The translations under genes and the position numbers were made by a program. From Fonsecaea monophora (lineage: Eukaryota > Ascomycota > Eurotiomycetes > Chaetothyriales > Herpotrichiellaceae): a DNA stretch of 64,000 bases. Position 1 is the stretch's first letter. The number at the start of each line of letters is the position of its first letter. Positions 19,985-30,328 of this stretch are shown here, piece by piece. Under the pieces are notes generated by a model that was not told where the DNA came from, did not search any database, and was given only the letters and a program-made list of their open reading frames with translations. The stretch spans positions 1-64,000 of the forward strand of contig NW_019173973.1 in assembly GCF_001642475.1 (NCBI RefSeq), written 5' to 3'.

Positions 19985-21790
19985 ATGGATCCTTTCAGCA
20001 TTATTGGAGCAATTGGTTTTGCCTTTCAAGTCGTCGAGATAACAATCGATGCAGTCGACTACTGGAAGAGAACCAACGATGTGGGAGACGACATCATCAT
20101 GATAGTGGCACGCCTCGACATGATTCGGGCGCGGATCAAGTCGTGGTCAGTCGACTGGGGCATGCGTGAGCAACGACACCTGGAGCATCCCAAGTTCCGC
20201 GAATATGGCCATTTGGCTCTTCACTATCTTGTCATCATTCAGCGCCGTCTGGTCCGCTTCGAAGACTTTGAGACAAGGTATACCGGCCTCTTCGGAGCTG
20301 CTCGAACGCGGAGCACGGGCTCGGTCTCGCGTATCGCGGCTGTGGCAGCCTTTGAGCAGACGGCAACGAATGAAGGCCATATCATTAGTGGCGCAGAGCT
20401 CCTCACGCAGTTGAAGACAGACGTGACCGCATTGAATCACGGCAACGTGCTCGAGCGCTGGAGATGGGCTCGCAGGGACAAGCGAGGCCAGACGATGGTC
20501 GAACAGATCGACACGCTGGTCAAAGATCTGGAAGACTTCTTCCCCCCTCCACGCAGCGATGCAGCCGGTGCTATCGTCTTCAACCGAGGCCTCTCGTCCA
20601 GCAATATTGACAGCCTTCAAGCCCTCCCGAAGCTTGAGGCAATGCAAGGAGATGGCAACCCCGACATGCGCGACGTCTCGACCTTGGCATCCCTGAAGAT
20701 CATCGCCGCTAATCTCGGTCAGCGAGCCGCAAAGGCCAAAGAACAGACACTTCGATGGAGGTCCATCACTACCGAAGACGGCAAGGCACTCTCGCTTGAG
20801 CCGTGCGTAGGCGGCTGGGAGATAGCGAAATGGAAACAGACGTCTCGAGGAGACGCCGAGACAGTCCTGGTGGAATGGAAAATTGTGCCCATGTCCCTGC
20901 CACTGGACCAGAAAAAAAAGCTCGATGAGCGCATCTACGATCTCGGCAAGATGCTGCAAGCGGCAGGCAAGCCCACCAAGATGCTCACACTCGACTGTCT
21001 TGGGATCGCCGAGAAGCCCGTGTCTGACTCAAGTGATGCCCAGTACGGCCTGGTCTTTCGCGTGCCGCCGAATCACCGACCTACCTCCCTGTACGAGCAT
21101 CTTGTTACTCCTGGAACAGAGCCCAGTTGCCTCTCTCACCGTTTTGCCCTCGCACGCGCCCTCGCCAAAGCTGTGCTGTACCTCCATCTGGCCTCGTGGC
21201 TACACAAGGGCATCCGCAGTGCTAATGTACTCTTCTTCATCAGCCTGCCAGACAAAGTTGTGGATATAGCTGCTCCACGCCTTGCTGGGTTCGAGTACAG
21301 CCGTCTGGACGAGCCCAGCGCACTAACAGAGAGCACAACAGACTTTGGCGACCACAATTTATATCGTCATCCACAGCACCGCGGCTTACCAGTGTCAGAC
21401 GACCAGAAAGCGAACAACCAGCCGGGTAAGAAGCGTAACTCCTTTAGCTACAAAGCCGACCTGTACAGCCTGGGTGTCGTGCTGCTCGAGGTTGGACTGT
21501 GGCTCACGGCTGCAAAAATCGTGGCGAGGGACAAAGATGCCAACCGCAGTGCTGACGGTGACGCCGACCCGGGAGATAGAAAATACGATGATGAGGAGGA
21601 GGATGACGTTCGCAATGTGTTCGTGCGGCAGATTCCCACGTTGAGACGGACGATGGGCCCAATTTATGCGGATGTAGTCGACAGGTGTCTGACTGGGGAT
21701 TTTAAGCCCAAGGACGACGAGGCGCTGGCAACTGTGTCGGAGGTTTTTTATGTCAATGGTGTGCAGCCTCTGGACAGGTGTGTAGTGTAG
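19985..21790 (+). CDS. HeLo-domain pseudokinase protein (MLKL-like architecture)
   Basis: One exon encodes 601 residues. The N-terminus MDPFSIIGAIGFAFQVVE is a HeLo (prion-inhibition and propagation) start: a hydrophobic first helix, then a helical bundle with LDMIRARIKSW, comparable to the same position in HET-s and HET-S. HeLo reaches to about residue 200. The C-terminal 330 residues have a protein-kinase fold but lack key residues. The catalytic loop reads HKGIRSANVLF near 407, with no catalytic Asp, and LAGFEY replaces DFG near 433. The later kinase-fold helix (SFSYKADLYSLGVVLLEVGLW) is well preserved. HeLo domains insert in the plasma membrane and kill cells when released; here the pseudokinase is the likely regulatory switch. 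No HET-s-type amyloid motif was recognised at the C-terminus. The divergent kinase-ankyrin neighbour may act upstream. Confidence 0.85.
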   Translation: MDPFSIIGAIGFAFQVVEITIDAVDYWKRTNDVGDDIIMIVARLDMIRARIKSWSVDWGMREQRHLEHPKFREYGHLALHYLVIIQRRLVRFEDFETRYTGLFGAARTRSTGSVSRIAAVAAFEQTATNEGHIISGAELLTQLKTDVTALNHGNVLERWRWARRDKRGQTMVEQIDTLVKDLEDFFPPPRSDAAGAIVFNRGLSSSNIDSLQALPKLEAMQGDGNPDMRDVSTLASLKIIAANLGQRAAKAKEQTLRWRSITTEDGKALSLEPCVGGWEIAKWKQTSRGDAETVLVEWKIVPMSLPLDQKKKLDERIYDLGKMLQAAGKPTKMLTLDCLGIAEKPVSDSSDAQYGLVFRVPPNHRPTSLYEHLVTPGTEPSCLSHRFALARALAKAVLYLHLASWLHKGIRSANVLFFISLPDKVVDIAAPRLAGFEYSRLDEPSALTESTTDFGDHNLYRHPQHRGLPVSDDQKANNQPGKKRNSFSYKADLYSLGVVLLEVGLWLTAAKIVARDKDANRSADGDADPGDRKYDDEEEDDVRNVFVRQIPTLRRTMGPIYADVVDRCLTGDFKPKDDEALATVSEVFYVNGVQPLDRCVV

Positions 21791-22040
21791 GCATGGTGAG
21801 TCTTTGGGGTGGCTGGGTGGTCAGATGAAAATGCGGTTTGTTTCTGTACCAAAATGCAGCTGTTTGAAATTGCTGGTTAGGCGCGGAGGAATATAATTCC
21901 GGCGGGATAAATCCGTCGCAGGCTCTCAACACACCAGCAAGTTAATATGGTCTGCAGCACTGTCTAACATCGCCTTTTCTGCTATCTAATTCCAGGGCAG
22001 ATTTACCCCGTCCGTGGCTCAACAACCTGCTAATCCAAAA

Positions 22041-23527
22041 CTAGGCATCTGGGCCATTTGGCTTGAAGACCACTTTATTGACCTCTGCCCGCTCGAACCG
22101 GCGCAACGCATCCACACAAGATTCATCCAAGCTCGGCAGCACGAGATCAATGAACCCCATCTTCTCGATTATGTGTTTATTGCGGATCAGGGCCTGCAAA
22201 GCCTCGTTGAACACGTACCTGGCCGGACAGCGGCCGAACTGGATGTGAACGTTCTTGTTGTAACAATCTGCCGCCGTAAATGGGAGCTCGGCATTGTGAA
22301 CTCCTATCGACAGTGTCAACAAACAGTTCAAGCAGTTAAAAGGATGTGAGGCAGTGAGATTGATAAGCACATACCTACAGAGCTGATCTTGCCGCCTGGA
22401 CAGATAACGTCGTAGGCCGTCTTGAGGGCGGGACTGAGACCGACCACCTCGATAACTGCATGAGCGCCGTTGCCGTTTGTTAGTGCCATCACCTCCTTGA
22501 CCACATCCACCGTCTTAAAGTTGAGCGGGATGCACCCCAAGTCTTGAGCACGTTGCAGGCGATTCGGGACCGAGTCGATAGCGATTATCCGGGCGGGTTT
22601 GTACTCGAGGGCGCTGATGATGGCGCACAGCGCAACAGGACCACAGCCGATGACCACCACAGTCATGTCCTTCCACTGGTCGCTTGGAGTTTCTCGGAAT
22701 GCGTTTCTCGCCCCGTTGAATCTGTCACCCATTAGCCAGACATGCAAATTGTTTCCCCTCTGCAAAGATATGGAAGAGAAATGTCAAGAGGATGGATCGT
22801 CTGCATTACCCCGTGGGAAATATGTCCGTCATCAAGATCAACAGTTCCCCAAGATCTCCCTCCTGCGGAGTATGAAACAAGGTAGAATCCGCCAACGGAA
22901 CCCTGAAATACTGGGCTTGCGATCCATCCAGGGCGACGGAGCCGAAAGATTTGCATTTCACACAGCGGCCCGTAATTCCTCTCTTGCAATGGAAACACTC
23001 GCCGCTGGAAGAATCAGATTCAAGAGTTTCGGGGGGGATTCAGACAACCAGTGTCTCCAAGAAATAACAACAGGAGGAAGATACGCACCAGCTGATGGTA
23101 AAGGGCGCAATCACCCGGTCACCCTTTTTAAAGTTCTTCACCTCGCTGCCCACCTCGTGGACGATGCCCATGCCTTCATGTCCACAGATATACCCCGGCT
23201 GCATATTGATCTTGGAGTGTCCTCGGTATCGGTGCAACTCGCTTCATCAACAACCCAACCAGTCAGCCACTGCGCGCATGGTAACACAATTACAATTCGC
23301 AGGTAGGAGAAGAAGGAGAGAATGTTACCTTCCACACAAAGCCGCCGAGGTAGTCTTTATCACCACGTCTGTAGGATCTGCCGGGCGAGGAACTGTCCCG
23401 CAAAATCAGTAACATTATTTCGCCGCGCGTCAACGGGTCGGATGAAAAACAGACTCGGTCGGTCTTCCAATCTCACATCATATGGGCCGTGGAAGACCAA
23501 GGCCTTCATGGTTTCCGCAGAACCCAT
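22041..23527 (-). CDS. Zinc-dependent medium-chain alcohol dehydrogenase, 6 exons
   Basis: Exons 23527-23455, 23392-23329, 23241-23089, 23004-22810, 22721-22375 and 22303-22041 sum to 1095 bases, or 364 residues. Visible motifs are MKALVFHGPYDVRLED at the start, the catalytic-zinc Cys in LCGSELHRYRGH, and GHEGMG with the second zinc ligand. A structural-zinc cluster CGECFHCKRGITGRC is completed across a splice site. The Rossmann motif is VVIGCGPVALCAI, with IAIDSVPNRL indicating NAD(H). The overall type is glutathione-independent, formaldehyde/threonine-dehydrogenase-like. The first intron has a weak donor (GTCTGT) and is the least certain junction. The substrate is unknown. It lies upstream of the HIBADH-like gene on the same strand with a 1.3 kb gap. 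Confidence 0.85.
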
Positions 23528-24801
23528 TTGTGACGACTTTGGTAGAGGACTCGTTGTGGTTGTGGTTGGGGAAGTGGTCGATGACGGGCACGACGAGGCT
23601 GCCAACCCCTTTTTTGGTGGGGTGAATGTAATTGCCGAGCACTCGGTAAGTACTGTATACTGCTAGCCAGTCGCACCGAATAATAACAGGAAAATCTTGT
23701 CTAAACGCTGCTCTTCTGATAATGATCTCAGTTAATCACATGAATTTACTTCCCTCTCCCTTTCTTATTAGTTTAGTTTAGTGATGCACCGGCGGTTGTT
23801 TCTCCTCTCTCAATAATCAAACCACATCCATACTTACTCCATCCCTCATTACTCCATATCCCCATATCCCCCCATAACTTGTTGGGGGAGCACGAGCCAC
23901 GGAGCCTCCCACCTCCTCGGCAAATCCGTCTGCGGGGAAACAAGATCATAAAAGAGATCGGGGAAAACGCCGGTAGTTGCACGATCGATGGCGATGACAT
24001 TGTCACGTTTCATATTGTGTCATACCTACCTAGATATCTTGGAGGTGCCGGGACAGAGTTAGTAACTACTATGCGTCGTAGTGGTGGTTCATGAAGTATA
24101 TATGTAGGTACATGGACTTGGTTATGTGGCTTGACGACGTCTAGTCGACTGTCTTGCTGTATCGTCTCGGACTGCGCCGCCAACGGATTCAGGATTAAGG
24201 ATTTCAAGGACACCACAGAGGTGGACAATTGCAGTGGCGTGTCTGGTTGTGGTGGCCTTGGGCTGTTGGACGTATCGACCAGACCAGACCAGACCAGAGT
24301 ATCAGTGTACAACAAACGGGGCGAGAAGGAGGAACAAGCGTCTTTTAGCTTTTTAGTCGTTGCCGTGGATCCAAAGACGTCCTCGGTACGGTCGCGAATG
24401 TATGTAGACTGGCAGACTGGAGAGAGCGACAAGCTTTTCTGTTTGAGGGGCAACGGTGGCTTCAAATAAAGCGTCGATCCCGGAGTCTGGTGACCAGCAA
24501 TCCAACGTTCAGCTACAAGCAACCAGTTTCCCGGTTCAGCCCTTTGGAGGGCTATTATCGCGTTGATGAACTATTCAATCTCCCGTGGCGATTTTAGAGA
24601 CCGTATACACTAGATATTCATGGCGACATGTAGATCCATAGTAGATATCTATATACATGACAAGTCGTATATCCACCATGTCGAGCGGCATATCTCGATA
24701 TATCACATAACAAGTTCCAGGGGCATCTCCCTACCCTAGGCATATATACTTCCAATACCTCTTAACTCTCACCAACTTCAACCAGCAAACCCCCTCCGTC
24801 A
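23528..24801. other. Intergenic 1.27 kb between two dehydrogenase genes
   Basis: No gene is supported; the frames of 112 and 170 codons here show no domain. The region contains a tandem GACCA array at 24277-24298, GGTAGGTATGACAC-like sequence at about 24020 and an AT-rich segment at 24600-24780 with many ATAT/GATAT repeats, probably the 3' end of the next gene. Confidence 0.4.
24277..24298 (+). repeat. Tandem GACCA repeat
   Basis: Four complete GACCA units in tandem plus a partial GA, inside intergenic DNA. Confidence 0.9.
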
Positions 24802-25915
24802 TCACTTCCCCCCGTCTGGAAACTTATCCTGCCACTTCTCATCACCACCCAGGTACCGAAAAACGACTTTTGTATCCAACCCGGCACAGCGAGGGTCCTT
24901 GCTCGCGTGGTCAAACGCGTCCAGGACGGCCTGCCCGATGCACAACTTGGCGCCGACGCGGTCGCACGCGTCGAGGGCCAACGCCATGTCCTTGCAGGTA
25001 TACTCGATGCGAAACCCGAGGGCGTAGTCGTGCGAGGCGGGAGAATTGGGCGTCAGGCCCGGCACGGGGTTCGCGTTCTGGGCGTTGATGTTGCCGCCGG
25101 TGGCGGTCTTGAGGATCTCCTGCAACGTGCGCGGGTCCATGCCGGATTTGATGGCCAGGTTGAACGTCTCGGCGTTGAGCAGCGTGATGGACGAGCTGAG
25201 GTAGTTGTTGCACAGCTTGGCCGTCAGGCCCAGCGAGGGGCCGCCGCACGCGTAGATGTTCTTGCCCATCAGGGCCATGAGCGTCTTGAGCAGCGGGAAG
25301 TGCGGGTCCGACGCCGTGCAGCCGACCATGAACGTGATGACGCCTCGCTTCGCGCCCGCCGTGCCGCCCGACACGGGCGCGTCGAAGAAGTGTGCCTTCG
25401 GGTGTCGGGTCCGGGTCTGCTCGCCGACCTCGAGCGACGTGGCCGTGTCGATGGTGCTGCTGTCGATGAGGATCTTATCCGAGAGGTCTTTGGCGGCCAG
25501 CACGCCGTTTTCCGGGTCTAGGAAGACAGCCCGGACGTGTTTCCCCTCGGGGACTATCGACAAGAGTAGATCCTATATTCCCCTCCCTCCAAAAGCCATT
25601 CGGTCAGTTGGCTGGCTGGGCTGGTTTCGTGGCTAACTGACTTGTTCGAAGCCTCTCTAAAGGGGTGACGACGAAAATACATACACTCTTCTCCGCGACC
25701 TCTCTCGAACTGCCGCAAGCATCCAACTTGGCCACCGCGCCCGACTCGTTCAAGCCCATCTCTATCGATCGCGGGTTGACATCGTAGAAATGTACCGTCG
25801 ATATCACCGGCAATTTACTGACCAAGTTGGAAAACATGGGGAAGCCCATATTCCCTAGGCCGATGAAGCCAATGTTGGCGGGCAACTGGGGATCTGACGA
25901 CGACGAGGAGGCCAT
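24802..25915 (-). CDS. 3-hydroxyisobutyrate dehydrogenase-like beta-hydroxyacid dehydrogenase, 2 exons
   Basis: Exons 25915-25685 and 25572-24802 sum to 1002 bases, or 333 residues. The NAD(P)-binding motif NIGFIGLGNMGFPM begins near residue 14. The substrate-binding signature DAPVSGGTAGAKRG and the catalytic-Lys segment GLTAKLCNNYLS follow. The rest is the all-helical C-terminal domain of the 6-phosphogluconate-dehydrogenase superfamily. True HIBADH oxidises 3-hydroxyisobutyrate in mitochondrial valine breakdown, but this protein has only a short Ser-rich N-terminus with no Arg and no clear presequence. It may therefore be a cytosolic paralogue acting on another beta-hydroxyacid. The third codon positions are very G/C-rich compared with flanking genes. 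Confidence 0.87.
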
Positions 25916-26885
25916 GATCTACAATATTTGGATTGGATTGGTCTGGTGGTCGCTTAGATCGATGATGATGATGGGTGATGGTGTTTTAGTTCGCTTGTCT
26001 GTTGTATATGCGAGATCTGGTAAAAGGCGATAACTGTAATACGAACCATCAACTCACTAAATATAATTTCTATGTAGTTATACCGATGGAGTGCCCGCTC
26101 AGTGATGTTTGAAAGGCCCACCGTCATTGGCCCGTAGAGAACGTTTTGCTGTGGTGACTGTTAAAGCTACGCATCCTCGGGTTACGACAAGCTCGGGATC
26201 GCCCACCTCCCTCTCCGAGGCGTTAGCTGGCTGTATACAAAGTACAAGTAGTAAAAAGGTACATTTTATTCTAGGGGAGGCGGGCCCGCCGGGCGAACCC
26301 GGGAATATTATCCATGGGCAGCTCCTATAATCGGAGTATCTGGTTCGAACCAATCAATACAAGGTAGAGTCACCTACAGAGTTACGAGGTATACAACTAG
26401 GTATTAACCACCGCATCTTCATGACATTCCATAACAATATCGAAGAAATGACCAACCATGTCATGACTTCGCAACTTCGCAACAGTCGCAGATGCCTAAT
26501 TTCCGACTGAAAGGCCTCCGACAAGAAACTGGTCAGACTTGTGCAAGTAAAAGGCCTCCGAATGTCCAAAAAAAAAAAGGAGAAAGCCTCCGGCTGGGAG
26601 AGCAAAAAGCCTCCGAGTCCATCAACTGCGCTCGTTCTGCGTAGCAGTAGCAGGAGTAGCAGTAACAATGGTAGCACCATACTTAAGATCTCTGCTGGAA
26701 ATCCCTTTGTGTTTGTCTTCATGTTTCTGGCCACCTTATTTTCCTCAAGATTGGTGTTGGGAACGCCAAACCACTTCCTCGAAAACAGGTGTGTGAAATC
26801 CAAATAAACCATCTCGCGACCGGTCAAGGCGCCTCCTTCTATCAAAAACAGTAAAAAGGTTAGAATCTAGAAGGGAGGGAAAAGA
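25916..26885. promoter_or_regulatory. Divergent promoter region of HIBADH-like and DHA2 genes
   Basis: This 970 bp stretch has no supported gene. It contains four direct GCCTCCG repeats (26514-26615), a run of A (26570-26578), a GC-rich stretch GGCGGGCCCGCCGGGC near 26279-26294 and a palindrome GGTTCGAACC at 26342-26351. I looked for a tRNA around that B-box-like palindrome and found no consistent cloverleaf. Confidence 0.45.
26514..26615 (-). promoter_or_regulatory. Four CGGAGGC direct repeats upstream of DHA2 transporter
   Basis: GCCTCCG (CGGAGGC on the other strand) occurs at 26514-26520, 26554-26560, 26586-26592 and 26609-26615, each preceded by two to five A. They lie 271-372 bases upstream of the transporter ATG. 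CGG-containing elements are the usual half-sites of Zn(2)Cys(6) factors, and such a gene lies just beyond the transporter. Binding is inference. Confidence 0.5.
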
Positions 26886-28716
26886 ATGAGTGCGCTGGAA
26901 GAGGACGGTTCACACAAGGAGTCGAGTCAGAGAGTGGAAATGGACCTCCCGCCCGACAAGGCTGCACTCCATGCCATTCCCAAGATAGACGACGACGACG
27001 CAGCCGGCAAGGAAGCAGAGACAAAGCCCCCAAACGATCCTCAGACCGCGACCAAGCTCTCCAAAACTGCACAAAAGAAAGGACTGCGCTTCTGGATGAT
27101 TATCGTGGCACTCAGCTTCACGAGTCTATTGATCGCCATGGAAGGAACCATCACATCCACAGCCCTGCCCTCTATCATCGCGGATCTAGGTGGTGGCGAC
27201 TTGTACATCTGGGCTGCCAACGGATACTTCCTGACCATGTAAGTTCAAACGTCGCATCCACCGTGGCATTGCCAATGCTAATGTGCCCACAGGACCGCAT
27301 TGCAGCCCCTTTACGGCCAGCTGGCCAATGCCTTTGGTCGTTGGTGGCCAACAATCGGTGCAACAGCGGCGTTTGTCCTGGGCAGTGGTATATGTGGAGG
27401 GGCCAACAACATGGCGACGCTCATCGCCGGCCGTGTGATCCAGGGAGTCGGCGCAGGCGGCATCAGCGTCCTCGTCGAGATGATCATTTGCGACTTGGTT
27501 CCTTTGCGACAACGAGGCAACTACATCGCCATCGTCGTCGGCCTGATTTCGCTCGGCACGGCGCTCGGGCCCTTCTTCGGCGGTCTCATCGTCGACCACG
27601 CCACCTGGCGATGGGTCTTTTACCTCAATCTCCCCGTTGGCGGTGTCGCGTTGGCACTGCTTCTGGCCTTTTTGAAGGTGACATGGAACAAGAACACCAG
27701 GCTCGCCACCAAGCTGACGTCGATTGACTGGCCTGGCAACGCCATCTTCATCGCGTCCATCTGCGCTATACTCCTCGCACTGTCCTGGGCCGGCGCTTTA
27801 TATCCCTGGTCATCATACCATGTCATTGTGCCACTGGTCATCGGCCTCGTCGGTCTAGTAGGCTTTCTCGCATTCGAAGGAACGCGCCTGGCTCCCCAGC
27901 CAACCATGCCGCTGCATCTCATGTCGAATCCCACTTCGGCCAATCGCCTATGTTCTCACTTTGCTGCACAGCATAGTCTTCATATGGACGCTTTATTTTC
28001 TTCCCGTATACTTTCAAGGCGTCCTTGGCTCCTCACCGACCTACTCCGGAGTACAACTTCTGCCCAGCATACTGGTTATCGTACCATTTGCTGCAATGGG
28101 AGGGGTGGCCATGTCCAAATTCGGCCGATACCGACCTATACACTACGCAGGTTTCGCATTGGTAGTGCTGAGCTTCGGCCTCTTCAGCCTCCTCGACCAA
28201 CACTCGTCCACAGGGACGTGGGTTGGCTATCAAGTGATATTCTCTGCCGGAGCCGGCCTCATCATCTCGACGTTGCTGCCCACAGTGATGGCGCCTCTCT
28301 CAGAAAGCGACACGGCACTTGCAACATCCACTTGGGCGTTCGTGCGTAGTTTTGGCATGACATGGGGTACTGCAATCCCCGCCGCAATATTGAACAATCG
28401 GTTCGACGAGCTTGCGACCACGGGCATCGCAGATCCTGTCATCAGACGGCAACTTATCAATGGTCAGGCGTACAGCCATGCCACAGCTGCCTTTCTCGAC
28501 ACACTATCGGCTCCCACCCGCGAACAAGTCATCGAGGTGTTGAATGGAAGCCTCCGCCGCACATGGCAGGTTAGCATTGGCTTCGCAGCGCTGGGATTCT
28601 TGCTGCCGTTCTTTGAGAAAGAGATACCTCTTCGTCAGGAGCTTGAAACTGAATTTGGCATGGAGAAAAAGGAGAACAAAGACAGTGCCTCGAAGGAGGA
28701 TGCTAGCAATGCTTGA
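26886..28716 (+). pseudogene. DHA2-type MFS efflux transporter with a single-base frameshift
   Basis: Exon 1 is 26886-27238 and exon 2 starts at 27293. After a charged N-terminal tail come membrane segments with typical 14-TM DHA2 drug/proton antiporter motifs: LIAMEGTITSTALPSI, ANGYFLTM, GRVIQGVGAGG, DLVPLRQRGNY and GPFFGGLIVDHATWRWVFYLNLP. The frame breaks at about 27945. The upstream frame runs on into unrelated sequence, while the conserved continuation (AYVLTLLHS...YFLPVYFQ) is in another frame, offset by one extra base, and then runs cleanly to 28716. Correcting one base would give about 591 residues. A 49-base GT-AG intron at 27923-27971 would also restore the frame, but its donor is poor and it would delete conserved residues. 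The cause may be a recent mutation or an assembly error. No other lesion is seen. Confidence 0.75.
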
Positions 28717-28999
28717 AAGCAGTCTGACCTCGAAACGCTGTAGCCCGAGGTTTATGGTGAATTATTGTACAGCATGCATGTGGCTTCCCCAGGCTCGCAC
28801 GATACGACGGTAACAGAAGCGAGTCCGGATTTCCTCTGAGATAGAGCAGATGGTACATGACCAAGCTGAGGGTATAGCTTGGCTCGTCTTGCGAAGCTTT
28901 TGGTGAACTCTTCCGGTAGAAATTAGTCAAGAAAAATATCCCTGGTACTTCTGACAAGATTTGTCCCAGAATCGTTCAAAATTTGCCACGAATGAGTAT

Positions 29000-30328
29000 C
29001 TATGTAGATAGCATGCCTTGAAGATCTCTGAGGTGCGATCTGAGCGACTTCAGCGTCGAAGTGCCTGAAGTACGGGGCCATCCTGCCGTCTGCGTCATAG
29101 CAATGTGTAGAAGTTGAGATATGCCCGGAGTAGTACTCAGCAAGCCCTCCGAATCCGCAGCCCGCTCCGACAAGCCGAACTCTTCAGGGAGACCTAAGAG
29201 GCGCTCTAGACGGTTGAAATGATGCTCAATGACTTGGACGATGATCTTGGCGTACAGTTGCGCCTTCATGGAGGGCAGTCCGGCAACCTGGAACTCCGGC
29301 AAGTCCTGGAGATACGTATTCATATCGCCCAGCTTCGACATGGCGTCTGTGACGCGATTAAAGACCGTGTTGTAGAGCTCCAAGAGGAGGAGGTAGCTTG
29401 AAAGAAGCATTAATACGACTGGGATGCTCAGTGAGCTCAGCCTCGTCGACGGTGACTGAGATTGCGAGCATGGAGCAGGAAGGTACGTCTGCCTTTGCCA
29501 TGAATCCAAATCGGAGATATTGGAGTTCGAGACAGCAGATCCGACGGTAGTAGATGACTTTTGTAGTGATGACAACGGGGCTAGACTTTCGAGAATCGAA
29601 ACGAATCGAGAGGTGCTCTGTAGTAGCTCTGCCATCGGGTTGCCTTCAACTCGGTGAAGCTTTTCGAGACAATGATGCGCTGCATTCGCAGGTCCCCAGA
29701 TGTATGCATCGACGTTGGATACCTGTCTAGCGAAGTCTGCATTTAATCTTGATAGAGCAGTGATTGTGTCTGCGGGCTCGAGCAGTTCCGGTGATGGCCC
29801 TGGTATGTAATTTTGAATAGCAGCCGGCAGCTCAGAGGTATGCTGCGAGTGTTGAGGAAGTTGCGTTAACGGCCCAACGTGAGCTTCCATCTGCAGATCA
29901 AAAGTATACCCCGACCCTGAATTTGCCTCGAACGTCAAGTCTGGTGTTTGATTTTCGAAAGACGGACTTGTCACGTAGGATGAATCTTGGAGATAGTCCG
30001 CGTACAGATCCTGGCTCTGACTCTGACTCTGCGGCGTCCAAAAATTTGGGGCCGCTTGCAGACTCTCTGTAGTCGACGATAGACGTGGAGAAGAAGTAGA
30101 TTCGGTGTCCAGTGCTTCGGATGCCGTGCTTCTTGCCATGGTAGATTTGGTCTTTCTTCCGGCTGATTCTGGTATGCGAGGCCGTCCCAGCGGCCGCGCA
30201 CTGCTGGTGACACACTGAACCCCGACTTTCAGGCATCTGGCGCACGGCTCACTATTGGGTTGATCGCTGCGTGGACAGCGTAGCTTCTGGCCCCTGCAGC
30301 GATCACAGGCAGACCGTTGGTGGTTCAT
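29000..30328 (-). CDS. Zn(2)Cys(6) transcription factor, AflR-like
   Basis: A single exon encodes 442 residues. The zinc cluster is at the very N-terminus: Cys8-x2-Cys11-x6-Cys18-x10-Cys29-x2-Cys32-x6-Cys39, in the form SACDRCRGQKLRC. It is followed by LGRPRIP, an arrangement common in regulators of secondary-metabolite clusters. A Ser/Gln-rich linker separates it from a helical C-terminal region resembling the AflR-type regulatory domain (LSIPVVLMLLSSYLLLLELYN). It converges on the DHA2 transporter gene with 283 bases between stops. The promoter repeats upstream of the transporter make it a plausible regulator of that gene, but this is untested. Confidence 0.82.
   Translation of the reverse strand: MNHQRSACDRCRGQKLRCPRSDQPNSEPCARCLKVGVQCVTSSARPLGRPRIPESAGRKTKSTMARSTASEALDTESTSSPRLSSTTESLQAAPNFWTPQSQSQSQDLYADYLQDSSYVTSPSFENQTPDLTFEANSGSGYTFDLQMEAHVGPLTQLPQHSQHTSELPAAIQNYIPGPSPELLEPADTITALSRLNADFARQVSNVDAYIWGPANAAHHCLEKLHRVEGNPMAELLQSTSRFVSILESLAPLSSLQKSSTTVGSAVSNSNISDLDSWQRQTYLPAPCSQSQSPSTRLSSLSIPVVLMLLSSYLLLLELYNTVFNRVTDAMSKLGDMNTYLQDLPEFQVAGLPSMKAQLYAKIIVQVIEHHFNRLERLLGLPEEFGLSERAADSEGLLSTTPGISQLLHIAMTQTAGWPRTSGTSTLKSLRSHLRDLQGMLST

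Noticed and set aside
26320..26365. Possible tRNA because of GGTTCGAACC, a B-box-like palindrome
   Set aside because: A 5-bp anticodon-like stem exists, but the loop lacks T33, the T-arm does not pair properly and no D-arm or acceptor stem is found.
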